DNA of 30,962 nt from JBOGGN01 sp050744165 (lineage in GTDB: Bacteria; Actinomycetota; Acidimicrobiia; Acidimicrobiales; Palsa-688): assembly GCA_050744165.1 (NCBI GenBank), contig JBOGGN010000300.1, forward strand, positions 1 to 30,962, given 5' to 3'. A program made the position numbers and the translations under genes. The notes under the pieces were generated by a model. The model had not been told where the DNA came from. It saw nothing but the letters and a program-made list of their open reading frames with translations, and did not search any database. Positions 16,425 to 24,357 of the stretch are shown here, one piece after another. Position 1 is the first letter of the stretch; the number at the start of each line of letters is the position of its first letter.

Positions 16425-17383
16425 GTGATCGAAGTTCGCGAACTGACAAAGAACTACGGGTTGACCCGGGCCGTGGACCACCTGTCGTTCTCGGTCCAAG
16501 CGGGAAAGGTCACCGGCTTCCTCGGCCCGAACGGCGCCGGCAAGTCCACGACCATGCGGCTCATCCTCGGATTGGACCGCCCCGACAGCGGGACCGCGAC
16601 CATCGACGGCCGGCACTATCGGGACCTGCAGCAACCGCTGTGCGTGGTCGGGGCCCTGCTCGAAGCGCGGGCGGTGCACTCGGGCCGGTCGGCCTACGAC
16701 CATCTGCTGGTTCTGGCCCAGAGCCAACACCTGCCCCGCAGGCGCGTCGAGGAGGTCATCGACCTGATCGGCCTCAGGCCGGTGGCCCACAAGCATGTGG
16801 GCGAGTTTCCCTGGGCATGGGCCAGCGCCTCGGCCTGGCAGCCGCCCTGCTTGGCAATCCGAGATTCTTGATGTTGGACGAGCCGGTCAACGGGCTGGAC
16901 CCCGAGGGCATCCACTGGATCCGGACCCTGATGCGGCAGCTGGCTGCCGAGGGACGCACGATCTTTGTGTCCAGCCACCTGATGAGCGAGATGGCGCTCA
17001 CCGCAGACCACCTCATCGTCATCGGAAGGGGTCGGCTGATCGCCGACCTCCCGACGGCGGAGTTCATCAACCGCAGCTCCCGCCACTCGGTCCTGGTCCG
17101 CAGCCCCGAAGCTGACCACCTGGCCCAGGTGGTGGCCGGCGCCGGGGGGCAGGTGAGCGCCGTCGTCGACAGCGCCTTCAACGTCACCGGGCTCGACGCC
17201 CCCGCCATCGGTGAGCTGGCGGCCCGGTCGGGGATGATCCTGCACGAGCTGACCCCACAGCGGGCGTCGTTGGAGGAGGCGTTTATGGAAGTGACCAAAG
17301 ACAGCGTCGAGTACGGCGCCCAGGTCCCCACGGCCTTCGGCCGCATGCCCACAGGCGCCCCCACCGGGGCCGGCGTGCGATGA
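16425..17383 (+). pseudogene. ABC exporter ATPase, frameshifted
   Basis: ATP-binding subunit of a DrrA/BcrA-like ABC-2 exporter. The first frame, from GTG 16425 (GGGGAAGG 4 nt upstream), encodes VIEVRELTKNYG and Walker A GPNGAGKST at 34-42, and ends at 16871 in nonsense. The -1 frame continues the domain with LGMGQRLGLAAALLGNP, the Walker B region FLMLDEPVNGLDPEG and the switch HLMSEM. The break falls in a T-run at 16806-16808: one extra base would restore VGEFSLGMGQR, which is the ABC signature motif. With that base the product would be 319 residues, a normal length. Both halves look otherwise well kept, so this is either a recent mutation or a sequence error. Its end overlaps the permease start as ATGA. 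Confidence 0.85.
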
Positions 17384-18225
17384 CGACGACCTCGCCGCCG
17401 ATGCTGGCCAGTGCGCCCACGGTCGACACGCATCGGGTGGGTTTCGGTTCGCTGCTCCGGTCCGAGTGGACCAAACTGCGGTCGGTCCGCTCGACCATCT
17501 GGTCGCTGCTGTTGCTGGTGATCCTGACCATCGGGTTGATGGCCCTGATCACCATCGCCGTCGTGGCGTCGTGGAACAACACGAGAGGCGGAGGCTCGGG
17601 CCACACCCAGATCGTTGCCGACCCGGTCGGGTTCCTGTTCGGCACCGGGTTCTTCATCGGCCAGATCCCGATCTGCGTCCTCGGCGTGCTCGTGATGGCC
17701 AGCGAGTATTCGACCGGGATGATCCGCTCCAGCCTGCTTGCCGTCCCCAAACGGCTTCCCATGCTGTGGGCCAAGTGCATTGTCTTCGCCACCGTGGTGC
17801 TGGTCGTAGGCGAGGCGACGGCGTTCGCCTCCTTCTTTCTCGGCTCGGCGCTCCTGCACTCCAAGGTCCCGGTCAGCATCGGCGACCCCGACGTGCTGCG
17901 GGCGGTGATCGGCGCGGGCCTCTACCTGGCGGTGTTGGCCCTGTTCTCGCTGGCCATCGGAGGCATCGTCCGCCACACAGCCGGGGCCATCACGGGCGCC
18001 GTGATCTTCGTGGTCGTCCTCGCTCCGTTGGCCCAGGCCTTGCCCGGGTCGTGGGGTTCCCACATCCACGGGTACCTGCCGACGGAGGCCGGCTCCCTCA
18101 TTGCCAGCACCCACCAGGCGAGCGGGCAGGTCCTCAGCTCCTGGGAAGGCTTCGCGGTCTTTTGCCTGTGGACGGCGATCCTGCTGGCGGTGGCCGCCTT
18201 CCTGCTGGACGCCCGGGACGCCTGA
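17380..18225 (+). CDS. ABC-2 type permease
   Basis: Membrane partner of the preceding ATPase, 281 residues. A cytoplasmic N-terminus with LLRSEWTKLRSVRST, common in ABC-2 permeases, is followed by about six hydrophobic segments near 41-63, 85-108, 128-155, 173-195, 198-220 and 256-277. The sequence between the second and third, ASEYSTGMIRSSLLAVPKR, is the typical cytoplasmic coupling region of this family. The substrate is unknown; small lipophilic compounds or antibiotics are common for relatives. ATG at 17380 overlaps the ATPase stop. The permease frame is intact, so whether the pair works depends on the ATPase frameshift. It converges on pheT. Confidence 0.88.
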   Translation: MTTTSPPMLASAPTVDTHRVGFGSLLRSEWTKLRSVRSTIWSLLLLVILTIGLMALITIAVVASWNNTRGGGSGHTQIVADPVGFLFGTGFFIGQIPICVLGVLVMASEYSTGMIRSSLLAVPKRLPMLWAKCIVFATVVLVVGEATAFASFFLGSALLHSKVPVSIGDPDVLRAVIGAGLYLAVLALFSLAIGGIVRHTAGAITGAVIFVVVLAPLAQALPGSWGSHIHGYLPTEAGSLIASTHQASGQVLSSWEGFAVFCLWTAILLAVAAFLLDARDA

Positions 18226-18278
18226 CCTACCCCCGACCCCGGCCCGCCCGGCCCAGGACGGCCCGCGGCCGAACGGCC

Positions 18279-20669
18279 TTAGCCCCGCAGTTGCGCCCCG
18301 TGAGCCGAGGACGCGGTCTCGATCATGGCCCCCCGGGCGGCCGCCACGTCCGCCTCGGTGAGGGTGCGATCCAAGGCCCGCAACCGGACGTGGTAGGCGA
18401 GTGAGCGACGACCCTGGCCCACCGAGGCGCCCCGGAAGACGTCGAACAGCGCCACCGTCTCGACCAGGTCGCCACCGGCCCGGCGCAGCGTGGCCGCCAA
18501 CGCCGCCGCGGGCACCGCATCGCTGACGACGAAGGCCAGATCGACGTCGCTGGCCGGGAACCGGCTGACCGGCTGCGCCTGGCTGTCCCGCCGCGGCGCC
18601 CCAAGGAGGTCGGGCAAGGAAAGGACCACCACGCCCACCCGCCCGCTGAGCCCGTAGGCGGTCACCGAATCGGGGTCGATCTCGCCCACCGCCCCGAGTT
18701 GCTGGCCGGTGTCGGCCACGATGATCCGGGCACTGCGCGTCGGGTGCAGGCCCGTGACGGCCGTCGCCACCAGCTCAACGCCGTCGAGGCGCAAGGCGGC
18801 GGCCAGCACCGCCCACATACGGGTGACCACCTCGGCGCCAGCCCCGGCGCCGGCAACGACGATGGCGATGTCCTCGCGCTCGACGGGGAGCGGGGGGACG
18901 GCGTCGGCCGGGGGCGGCAGGAAGACGTGGCCCATCTCGAAAAGCCGCACGTCGGGGATCTGGCGGTCGACATTGAACCGCACCGCCTTCAGCAAGCCGG
19001 GGATCAGCGAGGTGCGCAGGAGGGATTCGGAGCGGTCCAGCGGATTCTCGACCTCGACGGCGTCGCCCGGGAGACCGGCGCGTTCTAGGTCACCGGGCCC
19101 GAGGAAGGTCGTCGTCCACGCTTCGGACAGCCCGGCGCCGGCCAGGATGTCGCGGACCTGGCGGCGTTGGCGCTGGTAGGGCGCCAGCCCGCCACCGCTG
19201 CGAACCCCCGGCGGCAGGGTCCGCTCGATGTTGCGGTAGCCGTGGAGCCGGGCCACCTCCTCGATGACGTCGATCTCCCGCGCGCTGTCGGGGCGCCAGG
19301 TCGGGATGGTGACCAGAAGCACCCCGTCGTCGCCGACTCGAGTGTCGAACCCGATCGGGCCCAGCAGCCCGGCGATGTCGGCGTCGCTGAGCGAGGTCCC
19401 GAGAATGTCGTTGACCCGCGCCGTGCGCACCGTGACCGGCAGGGGCCGGGGGAGGTAATCGGGCGCCACCACGTCGGTCGTCGGCCCGGCGCGCACCTGG
19501 CTCCCCGGGGTCGACAACGCCAGCAAGGTCGCAAACCGGCTGACGGCCCGGTCGGCGATGCCCGGGTCGACGCCCCGCTCGAAGCGGGACCGGGCTTCGG
19601 TGTGCAAACCCAGACGCTTCCCGGTGCGGGCGACCGCCATGGGATCGAAGTAGGCAGCCTCCAGCAAGACCGTCGAGGTCGTGGCGGAAATCTCCGACGA
19701 GGCGCCGCCCATGATTCCCGCGATGCCGACCGGCGTGTCCTGCCCGTCGACGATGAGGCAGTCGTCGATCTCCAGCACGCGCTCGACGTCGTCAAGGGTG
19801 ACCAGGCTCTCGCCCGGCCGAGCCCGGCGCACGCCGAGGGTGCCGCCGGGGAGGCGGTCCAGGTCATAGGCGTGGTTGGGCTGGCCCAGCTCCAGCATCA
19901 CATAGTTGGAGACGTCGACCACGTTGTTGATGGGCCGCATGCCACAGCGCGTGAGCCGCTCCGCCATCCACGACGGCGACGGCCCGATCGCCACCCCGTC
20001 GATCACCGTAGCCGTGAAGCGGGGGCACAAATCGCCGTCGACGACCTCCACGTGGGTGCGGGCGAGGGAGCGGTCGACGGGAACCGACGGCTCCGGCAGA
20101 CGGAACGGCACCCCAAAGGCCGCCGCCAGGTCGCGGGCGACGCCGGCCACCGAGAGGGCATCGGGCCGGTTGGGGGTGACGTCCAGGTCGAACACGACGT
20201 CGACGTCGAGGCCGAGCGCGTCCCGCAACGCAGTGCCCGGCTCCGCCGCCCCCGGGGGTAGGACCATGATGCCCGCGGCGTCCGACGTCAGCCCGAGCTC
20301 CACGCCCGAGCACAGCATCCCGTTGGACCACTCGCCCCGCACCCGTCGCCGGCTGATCTCCATGCCGCTGGGCATGACCGTGCCGAGGGTGGCCAGCGGG
20401 ACGAGATCGCCAACCGACATGTTGAAGGCGCCGCAGACGATCTGGCGAGGCCCGCCATCGCCTGGGTCGACGTCGACCAGCTGCACCCGGTCGGCGCCGG
20501 AATGTGGCCGTAGCGCCAGCACCCGGGCAACGACCACACCTTCGAGGCCATCGCCGATGACCTCTACACCGTCAACCACCAAACCCAGGTTGGAAAATAC
20601 GGCCGCCAAATCCTCGATAGCGCCGTCAATCGGCGCGAATTCTCGTAGCCACGACAGGGGGACGCGCAT
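18279..20669 (-). CDS. pheT: Phenylalanyl-tRNA synthetase beta subunit
   Basis: Beta chain of the alpha2-beta2 enzyme that charges tRNA-Phe. The 796-residue product has MRVPLSWLREF at the start and an EMAP-like tRNA-binding domain with DRVQLVDVD and IVCGAFNM. These are followed by the B3/B4 editing domain, the B5 domain, a degenerate synthetase core, and a C-terminal FDX-ACB anticodon domain with FPASDVDLAFVV and ALFDVFRG. Length matches the family. The open frame extends upstream over pheS, but ATG 20669 is one base after the pheS stop (TGAAATG), a coupling arrangement also seen at infC-rpmI. Confidence 0.97.
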   Translation of the reverse strand: MRVPLSWLREFAPIDGAIEDLAAVFSNLGLVVDGVEVIGDGLEGVVVARVLALRPHSGADRVQLVDVDPGDGGPRQIVCGAFNMSVGDLVPLATLGTVMPSGMEISRRRVRGEWSNGMLCSGVELGLTSDAAGIMVLPPGAAEPGTALRDALGLDVDVVFDLDVTPNRPDALSVAGVARDLAAAFGVPFRLPEPSVPVDRSLARTHVEVVDGDLCPRFTATVIDGVAIGPSPSWMAERLTRCGMRPINNVVDVSNYVMLELGQPNHAYDLDRLPGGTLGVRRARPGESLVTLDDVERVLEIDDCLIVDGQDTPVGIAGIMGGASSEISATTSTVLLEAAYFDPMAVARTGKRLGLHTEARSRFERGVDPGIADRAVSRFATLLALSTPGSQVRAGPTTDVVAPDYLPRPLPVTVRTARVNDILGTSLSDADIAGLLGPIGFDTRVGDDGVLLVTIPTWRPDSAREIDVIEEVARLHGYRNIERTLPPGVRSGGGLAPYQRQRRQVRDILAGAGLSEAWTTTFLGPGDLERAGLPGDAVEVENPLDRSESLLRTSLIPGLLKAVRFNVDRQIPDVRLFEMGHVFLPPPADAVPPLPVEREDIAIVVAGAGAGAEVVTRMWAVLAAALRLDGVELVATAVTGLHPTRSARIIVADTGQQLGAVGEIDPDSVTAYGLSGRVGVVVLSLPDLLGAPRRDSQAQPVSRFPASDVDLAFVVSDAVPAAALAATLRRAGGDLVETVALFDVFRGASVGQGRRSLAYHVRLRALDRTLTEADVAAARGAMIETASSAHGAQLRG

Positions 20670-20670
20670 T

Positions 20671-21747
20671 TCAGAACTGGGAAACGAAGCGCAAGTCGTT
20701 GTCCAGCAGAAGGCGCATGTCCTCGATGCCGTGGCGGACCTGCGCCAGTCGGTCGATGCCGAAGCCGAACGCGAACCCGGAGTACTCCTCGGAGTCGACG
20801 CCGACGGCCGCGAACACCGCCGGGTCGACCATGCCGCAGCCGCCGAGCTCAATCCAACCTGAACCCGAGCAGGTGCGGCACCCGACGCCGCCGCAAATCG
20901 GGCAGGTGACCTCGAACTCGGCGGACGGTTCGGTGAAGGGGAAATACGACGGCCGCAGGCGGGAATGCATACCCGGACCGAAAAACGCAGTGGTAAATGC
21001 TTCGATCGTCCCCGCCAAATCGCCGAAGGTGATGCCCCGATCCACGACCAGTCCCTCAATCTGGTGGAACACCGGGAGGTGGCGCGCATCGGGCGTGTCC
21101 CGCCGGTAGCACCGGCCCGGCATTACCGCATAGATGGGCGGCTTCTGGGTCTCCATCAGGTGGATCTGCACCGGCGAGGTGTGGGTCCGCAACAGGATCG
21201 TCTCCGGTGCCCCGAGCTTCAGGTACAGCGTGTCCCACATGCCTCGTGCGGGGTGGTCGGGGGGCATGTTCAAGGCCTCGAAGTTGTATCGATCGGTTTC
21301 CGCCTCGGGGCCTTCGGCCACCGAAAAGCCCATAGCCACGAAGGTGTCCTCGAGCTCGTCGCGAGTCTGGGTGACCAGGTGGAGGTGGCCCCGGGCGGCG
21401 GCGATCGGCTCGGGGAGCAACAACGATTCGGTCAGGTCGATCCGATCGGCCTCGAGGGCGCGGTCCCGGTCGGCGGCTTGCAGCGCGGCGCGGCGGTCGG
21501 CCACCGCCTTGGTGAGCGTCTGCCTCGCCTCCTGGAGCGCTTGGCCGACCCGCTTGCGGTCCTCGGCATCGAGGCCCCGGAATCCCGCTTGTACGAGTGC
21601 CAGCGTCGAGCCCCTGCCGATGAGGTTGCCTTCGGCGGCCTTCAGCTGCTCAAGCGTGGGTGTCCGGCTCAGCTCGCCCAGGGTGGACGGCGTCAGCGCC
21701 TCGTTGATACGGGCCAGCAGCGCGTCCGCGTCCGCCGAGGCGTTCAC
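20671..21747 (-). CDS. pheS: Phenylalanyl-tRNA synthetase alpha subunit
   Basis: Catalytic subunit, 358 residues. An N-terminal coiled coil (roughly 20-100) leads into the class II core: GFSVAEGPEAETDRYNFEALNMPPDHPAR (shown here only as a named block, about 142-170), HTSPVQ, PGRCYRRDTPDARHLPVFHQ with the motif 2 Arg, and GFGIDRLAQVRHGI (motif 3). A Cys-rich insert, CPICGGVGCRTC, may bind zinc; actinobacterial PheS proteins often have one. The GTG start overlaps the stop of the histidine kinase gene as GTGA, so pheS translation is probably coupled to the kinase gene. Confidence 0.96.
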   Translation of the reverse strand: MNASADADALLARINEALTPSTLGELSRTPTLEQLKAAEGNLIGRGSTLALVQAGFRGLDAEDRKRVGQALQEARQTLTKAVADRRAALQAADRDRALEADRIDLTESLLLPEPIAAARGHLHLVTQTRDELEDTFVAMGFSVAEGPEAETDRYNFEALNMPPDHPARGMWDTLYLKLGAPETILLRTHTSPVQIHLMETQKPPIYAVMPGRCYRRDTPDARHLPVFHQIEGLVVDRGITFGDLAGTIEAFTTAFFGPGMHSRLRPSYFPFTEPSAEFEVTCPICGGVGCRTCSGSGWIELGGCGMVDPAVFAAVGVDSEEYSGFAFGFGIDRLAQVRHGIEDMRLLLDNDLRFVSQF

Positions 21748-22814
21748 GGCCGCCGCAGCTCTTCGGGCTCCACAAGGGGCAGGGTAAAGCGGAATGAGGT
21801 GCCCTGCCCGGGATTTGATTCGGCCACCAGCCGGCCATTGTGCGCTTCAACCAGGCCGCGGCTGATCCACAGCCCCAGACCAGAGCCAGACGGGCGCCCC
21901 TCGGCGCGCCGGTAGAACTTGGTGAACACCCTCTCGAGGTCGGCCGCGGGGATGCCCTCGCCCTTGTCGGTCACCGTCACCGAGACCACTTCGCCGTCAC
22001 CAAGGGCGCCCACCACCGCCAATCCCTTCCGGGAGGCGTATTTGCAGGCGTTCTCGACCAGGTTGGTGAGCACCTGCTCGATCTTGTCGGGATCGGCGTA
22101 GACCTTGGGGAAATTCCCGGCGAAGCTGACCTGGGCCTCCAGGTCGGGGTATTCGAGCTTCACCTTCTCGACGACAGTGGCCGCCAACTTGGGCAGGTCC
22201 ATCAGCTGCGGCCGGAGCACCAGGCGCCCGGTCTCCAGGCGGCTGATGTCGAGCAACTCGGTCACCAACCGGGTGACCCTGTCGGCGTCGTGGTTGACCT
22301 GCTCCAGCATCATCTGCTTCTGCTCTTCTCGCAGCCGGTTCCAGCGATTCAACAGCAGGCTGGTGTAGCCCTTCACCGAGGTGAGAGGGCTGCGCAGCTC
22401 ATGGCTCACGGTGGAGACGATTTCGATCCCTGCCGCCGCCTGGTGGGCGCGCCGTCCGGCCTCGCGCAGCACGAGGACGACCCCGAGCAGGCGACCCTCC
22501 TCGTCGCGCTGGTAGCTACCGGCAACCAGCGTCTTCACGTCGCGGCCGGACGCGCTGCGAATGGTGATGTCCTGCTCGGGCATGGTGCGCACCGACCGCA
22601 ATCGGGTCGAGGGGTGCCACCCGTCGGACCACAGCAGGTGGCCGTCCCGGCCACGGGGTGAGAGCATGGCACGGGCATCGCCGCCGACCAACCGGTCGGC
22701 CGGGTACCCGGTCAGACGGCTGGCGGTGACGTTGACGGCAACCATCTGGAAGGCACGATCAACGTGGAGGACAGCGTCGGGCAGGCAGTCGACCAGCTCC
22801 TCGGATGAGGTCAC
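21744..22814 (-). CDS. Soluble PAS-domain sensor histidine kinase
   Basis: Predicted cytoplasmic histidine kinase, 356 residues, signal unknown. An N-terminal PAS domain spans about 5-120 (DAVLHVDRAFQMVAVN, ASRLTGYPADRLVG). HisKA follows with SHELRSPLTS, the phosphorylated His being about 138. The HATPase region has NLVENACKYA (N box), VTDKGEGIP (G1) and GSGLGLWISRGLVEA (G2). There is no membrane segment and no linked response regulator. GTG at 22814 overlaps the methylase stop as GTGA; the longer open frame to 22880 is a methylase shadow. It lies between a translation-factor group and pheS. A similar order is, as I recall, annotated in streptomycetes, which suggests the placement is old rather than accidental. 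Confidence 0.93.
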   Translation of the reverse strand: MTSSEELVDCLPDAVLHVDRAFQMVAVNVTASRLTGYPADRLVGGDARAMLSPRGRDGHLLWSDGWHPSTRLRSVRTMPEQDITIRSASGRDVKTLVAGSYQRDEEGRLLGVVLVLREAGRRAHQAAAGIEIVSTVSHELRSPLTSVKGYTSLLLNRWNRLREEQKQMMLEQVNHDADRVTRLVTELLDISRLETGRLVLRPQLMDLPKLAATVVEKVKLEYPDLEAQVSFAGNFPKVYADPDKIEQVLTNLVENACKYASRKGLAVVGALGDGEVVSVTVTDKGEGIPAADLERVFTKFYRRAEGRPSGSGLGLWISRGLVEAHNGRLVAESNPGQGTSFRFTLPLVEPEELRRP

Positions 22815-23656
22815 CCCGCTGCCTCCACCCCGGCCCCGGGCTCGGCTGCCACACGGCGCTGGCGAGCCGCTTCGAAGCACAGCACCGCCGCCGCCATGCC
22901 GGCATTCAGAGACTCTGCGCTGCCGGCCATGGGGATGCTGAGCTTGCCGTCGAGCACCTCGTCGAGCCCCGGAGGCAGACCGTGGGCTTCGTTGCCGATC
23001 ACCAGGGCCACCGGGCCGGTGAGGTCAGCGTCGACGTAGCTCTGTCCGCCATGAGCGACGGCGCCCAGCCGGTTGAGTCCCCAGGTGCCCACCTCGGCCA
23101 GCACGGTAGCCGGGTCCCCTCCGGCGACTACCGGCAGCCGGAACAGCGCCCCGGCCGCGGCCCGCACGGTCTTCGGGTTGTACAGGTCGACGGACCCTTC
23201 GCAGCACACCACCCCGCTCGCTCCGGCGGCCTCGGCACTGCGCAGCACGGTGCCCGCGTTACCCGGGTCGCGCAGATCGACGCACACCACCATCAAGTCG
23301 GCGCCGTCGGCCTCCGAGCGACGCAGCGTGGCGAGGGGCACATCCATCTGGCGTACCACCGCCACGACCGCCTGGGGGGTCACCGTGTCGGCCACGCGGG
23401 GCAAGACACCGGGAGCCAGATCGAATACCCGGCTTCCGGCGGCATGGGCACGATCCAGCAGGTCGTCCACGGTCGGCTCGCCGGGCCGGCTGCGGTCGAC
23501 GTACACCGACTCCACGTCGGCACCGGCGGCAAGAGCCTCATACACCACTTTGATGCCTTCTACCACGAAACAGTGCTCCGACAGGCGTGCACTTCTCCGA
23601 GTGGTGAGCCGGCGCAAGCGTTGCACCCGCTGGTGTTGGTAGGTGAGCGCAGTCAG
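22811..23656 (-). CDS. SpoU/TrmH-type RNA 2'-O-ribose methyltransferase
   Basis: Knotted (SPOUT) methyltransferase acting on ribosomal or transfer RNA; the exact nucleotide is unknown. An N-terminal substrate-binding domain is followed by the three SpoU motifs: CVDLRDPGNAGTVLRSAEAAG, LVIGNEAHGL and IPMAGSAESLNAGMAAAV. I placed the start at CTG 23656. The ten codons before the first standard start (GTG 23626) read LTYQHQRVQRL-like, matching the family's usual N-terminal T-S-x-x-N-x-x-V-K pattern. GGGAG lies six bases before the CTG, and GTG 23626 has no ribosome-binding site. No ATG, GTG or TTG occurs in frame between the rplT stop and 23626. Product 281 residues. The gene sits in the infC-rpmI-rplT operon. 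Confidence 0.85.
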   Translation of the reverse strand: MTALTYQHQRVQRLRRLTTRRSARLSEHCFVVEGIKVVYEALAAGADVESVYVDRSRPGEPTVDDLLDRAHAAGSRVFDLAPGVLPRVADTVTPQAVVAVVRQMDVPLATLRRSEADGADLMVVCVDLRDPGNAGTVLRSAEAAGASGVVCCEGSVDLYNPKTVRAAAGALFRLPVVAGGDPATVLAEVGTWGLNRLGAVAHGGQSYVDADLTGPVALVIGNEAHGLPPGLDEVLDGKLSIPMAGSAESLNAGMAAAVLCFEAARQRRVAAEPGAGVEAAG

Positions 23657-23680
23657 CGGAGTCTCCCGGCCGACTGAGGT

Positions 23681-24100
23681 TCAGCCGGCCGCCTCGGCGC
23701 CGCTGCTGGCGGGAGCCTTGCGGGCTGGCGCCTCGGCGTCGCTGCTGGCGAGAGCCTTGCGGGCCAGTTCGACCAGCGCCCCGAACGCGGCACTGTCGTG
23801 GACCGCCAGGTCGGCCAGGATCTTCCGGTCGACCTCGATCTCCGCCGCCTTCAGGCCGGCGATGAAACGGCTGTAGCTCATGCCGTGCTCGCGGGTGGCG
23901 GCGTTGATCCGCTGGATCCACAGCTGGCGGAAGTCGCCCTTGCGAGCACGCCGGTCCCGATAGGCGTACTGCAACGAGTGCATCACCTGCTCGTGAGCGG
24001 CGCGATAGCTGCGGCTCTTGTTGCCGTAATAACCCTGTGCCTGCTCGAGAACTGCTCGGCGATGCTTCTTGCCGGAGACGGCGCGCTTAACCCGGGCCAT
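23681..24100 (-). CDS. rplT: Ribosomal protein L20
   Basis: Large-subunit protein needed for early 50S assembly and, in several bacteria, the repressor of its own infC-rpmI-rplT operon. The 139-residue product starts MARVKRAVSGKKHRR and contains the conserved AQGYYGNKSRSYR, DRRARKGDFRQLWIQRINAA and YSRFIAGLKAA blocks. It is about 20 residues longer than the E. coli protein because of an Ala/Ser-rich tail made of two 13-residue copies. ATG 24100 is the family start; the upstream frame is noise. It follows rpmI by about 60 bp. Confidence 0.96.
   Translation of the reverse strand: MARVKRAVSGKKHRRAVLEQAQGYYGNKSRSYRAAHEQVMHSLQYAYRDRRARKGDFRQLWIQRINAATREHGMSYSRFIAGLKAAEIEVDRKILADLAVHDSAAFGALVELARKALASSDAEAPARKAPASSGAEAAG
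23687..23764 (-). repeat. 39-bp tandem duplication in the rplT tail
   Basis: Two adjacent 39-bp copies (23687-23725 and 23726-23764) encode ARKALASSDAEAP and ARKAPASSGAEAA at the C-terminus of L20. The copies differ at only a few bases, so the duplication looks recent. The unit is a multiple of three and keeps the frame. Confidence 0.8.
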
Positions 24101-24161
24101 CAGTGCGCTCCTTTCGGGGATGTTTGCGAAAAGACAGTGGAGAGTGCGGGACAGCTTCGAG

Positions 24162-24356
24162 TTACAAGCCCAGCAGCCGCTTGATCGCCTTCTGATCGCC
24201 ACGTGCCACGTCGGCCTCACGACCGAGGCGACGGGTCCTCGTACTCGGCTTCTTTTCCAGGATGTGGGAGCGAAAGGCCTTCCGGCGCCGCAACCGGCCC
24301 GTGCCGGTCACCTTGATGCGCTTGGCGGTGCCTCGATCCGTTTTCATCTTCGGCAT
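24162..24356 (-). CDS. rpmI: Ribosomal protein L35
   Basis: Small 50S protein of 64 residues, highly basic, starting MPKMKTDRGTAKRIKVTGTG and ending KRLLGL, with the family's RRRKAFRSHILEKKP centre. The open frame reads far upstream through the infC tail; ATG 24356 is the true start by family match and lies one base after the infC stop (TGAAATG). Placement between infC and rplT is the standard order. Confidence 0.96.
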   Translation of the reverse strand: MPKMKTDRGTAKRIKVTGTGRLRRRKAFRSHILEKKPSTRTRRLGREADVARGDQKAIKRLLGL

Positions 24357-24357
24357 T

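Noticed and set aside
15165..16871. A 568-codon plus-strand open frame
   Set aside because: Its first two-thirds are the antisense of the SGNH hydrolase gene and have no domain; only the part after 16425 is coding, as the ABC ATPase fragment.
18226..18278. Terminator between the convergent permease and pheT genes
   Set aside because: The gap is very GC-rich, but I could not find a clean stem with a T-run.
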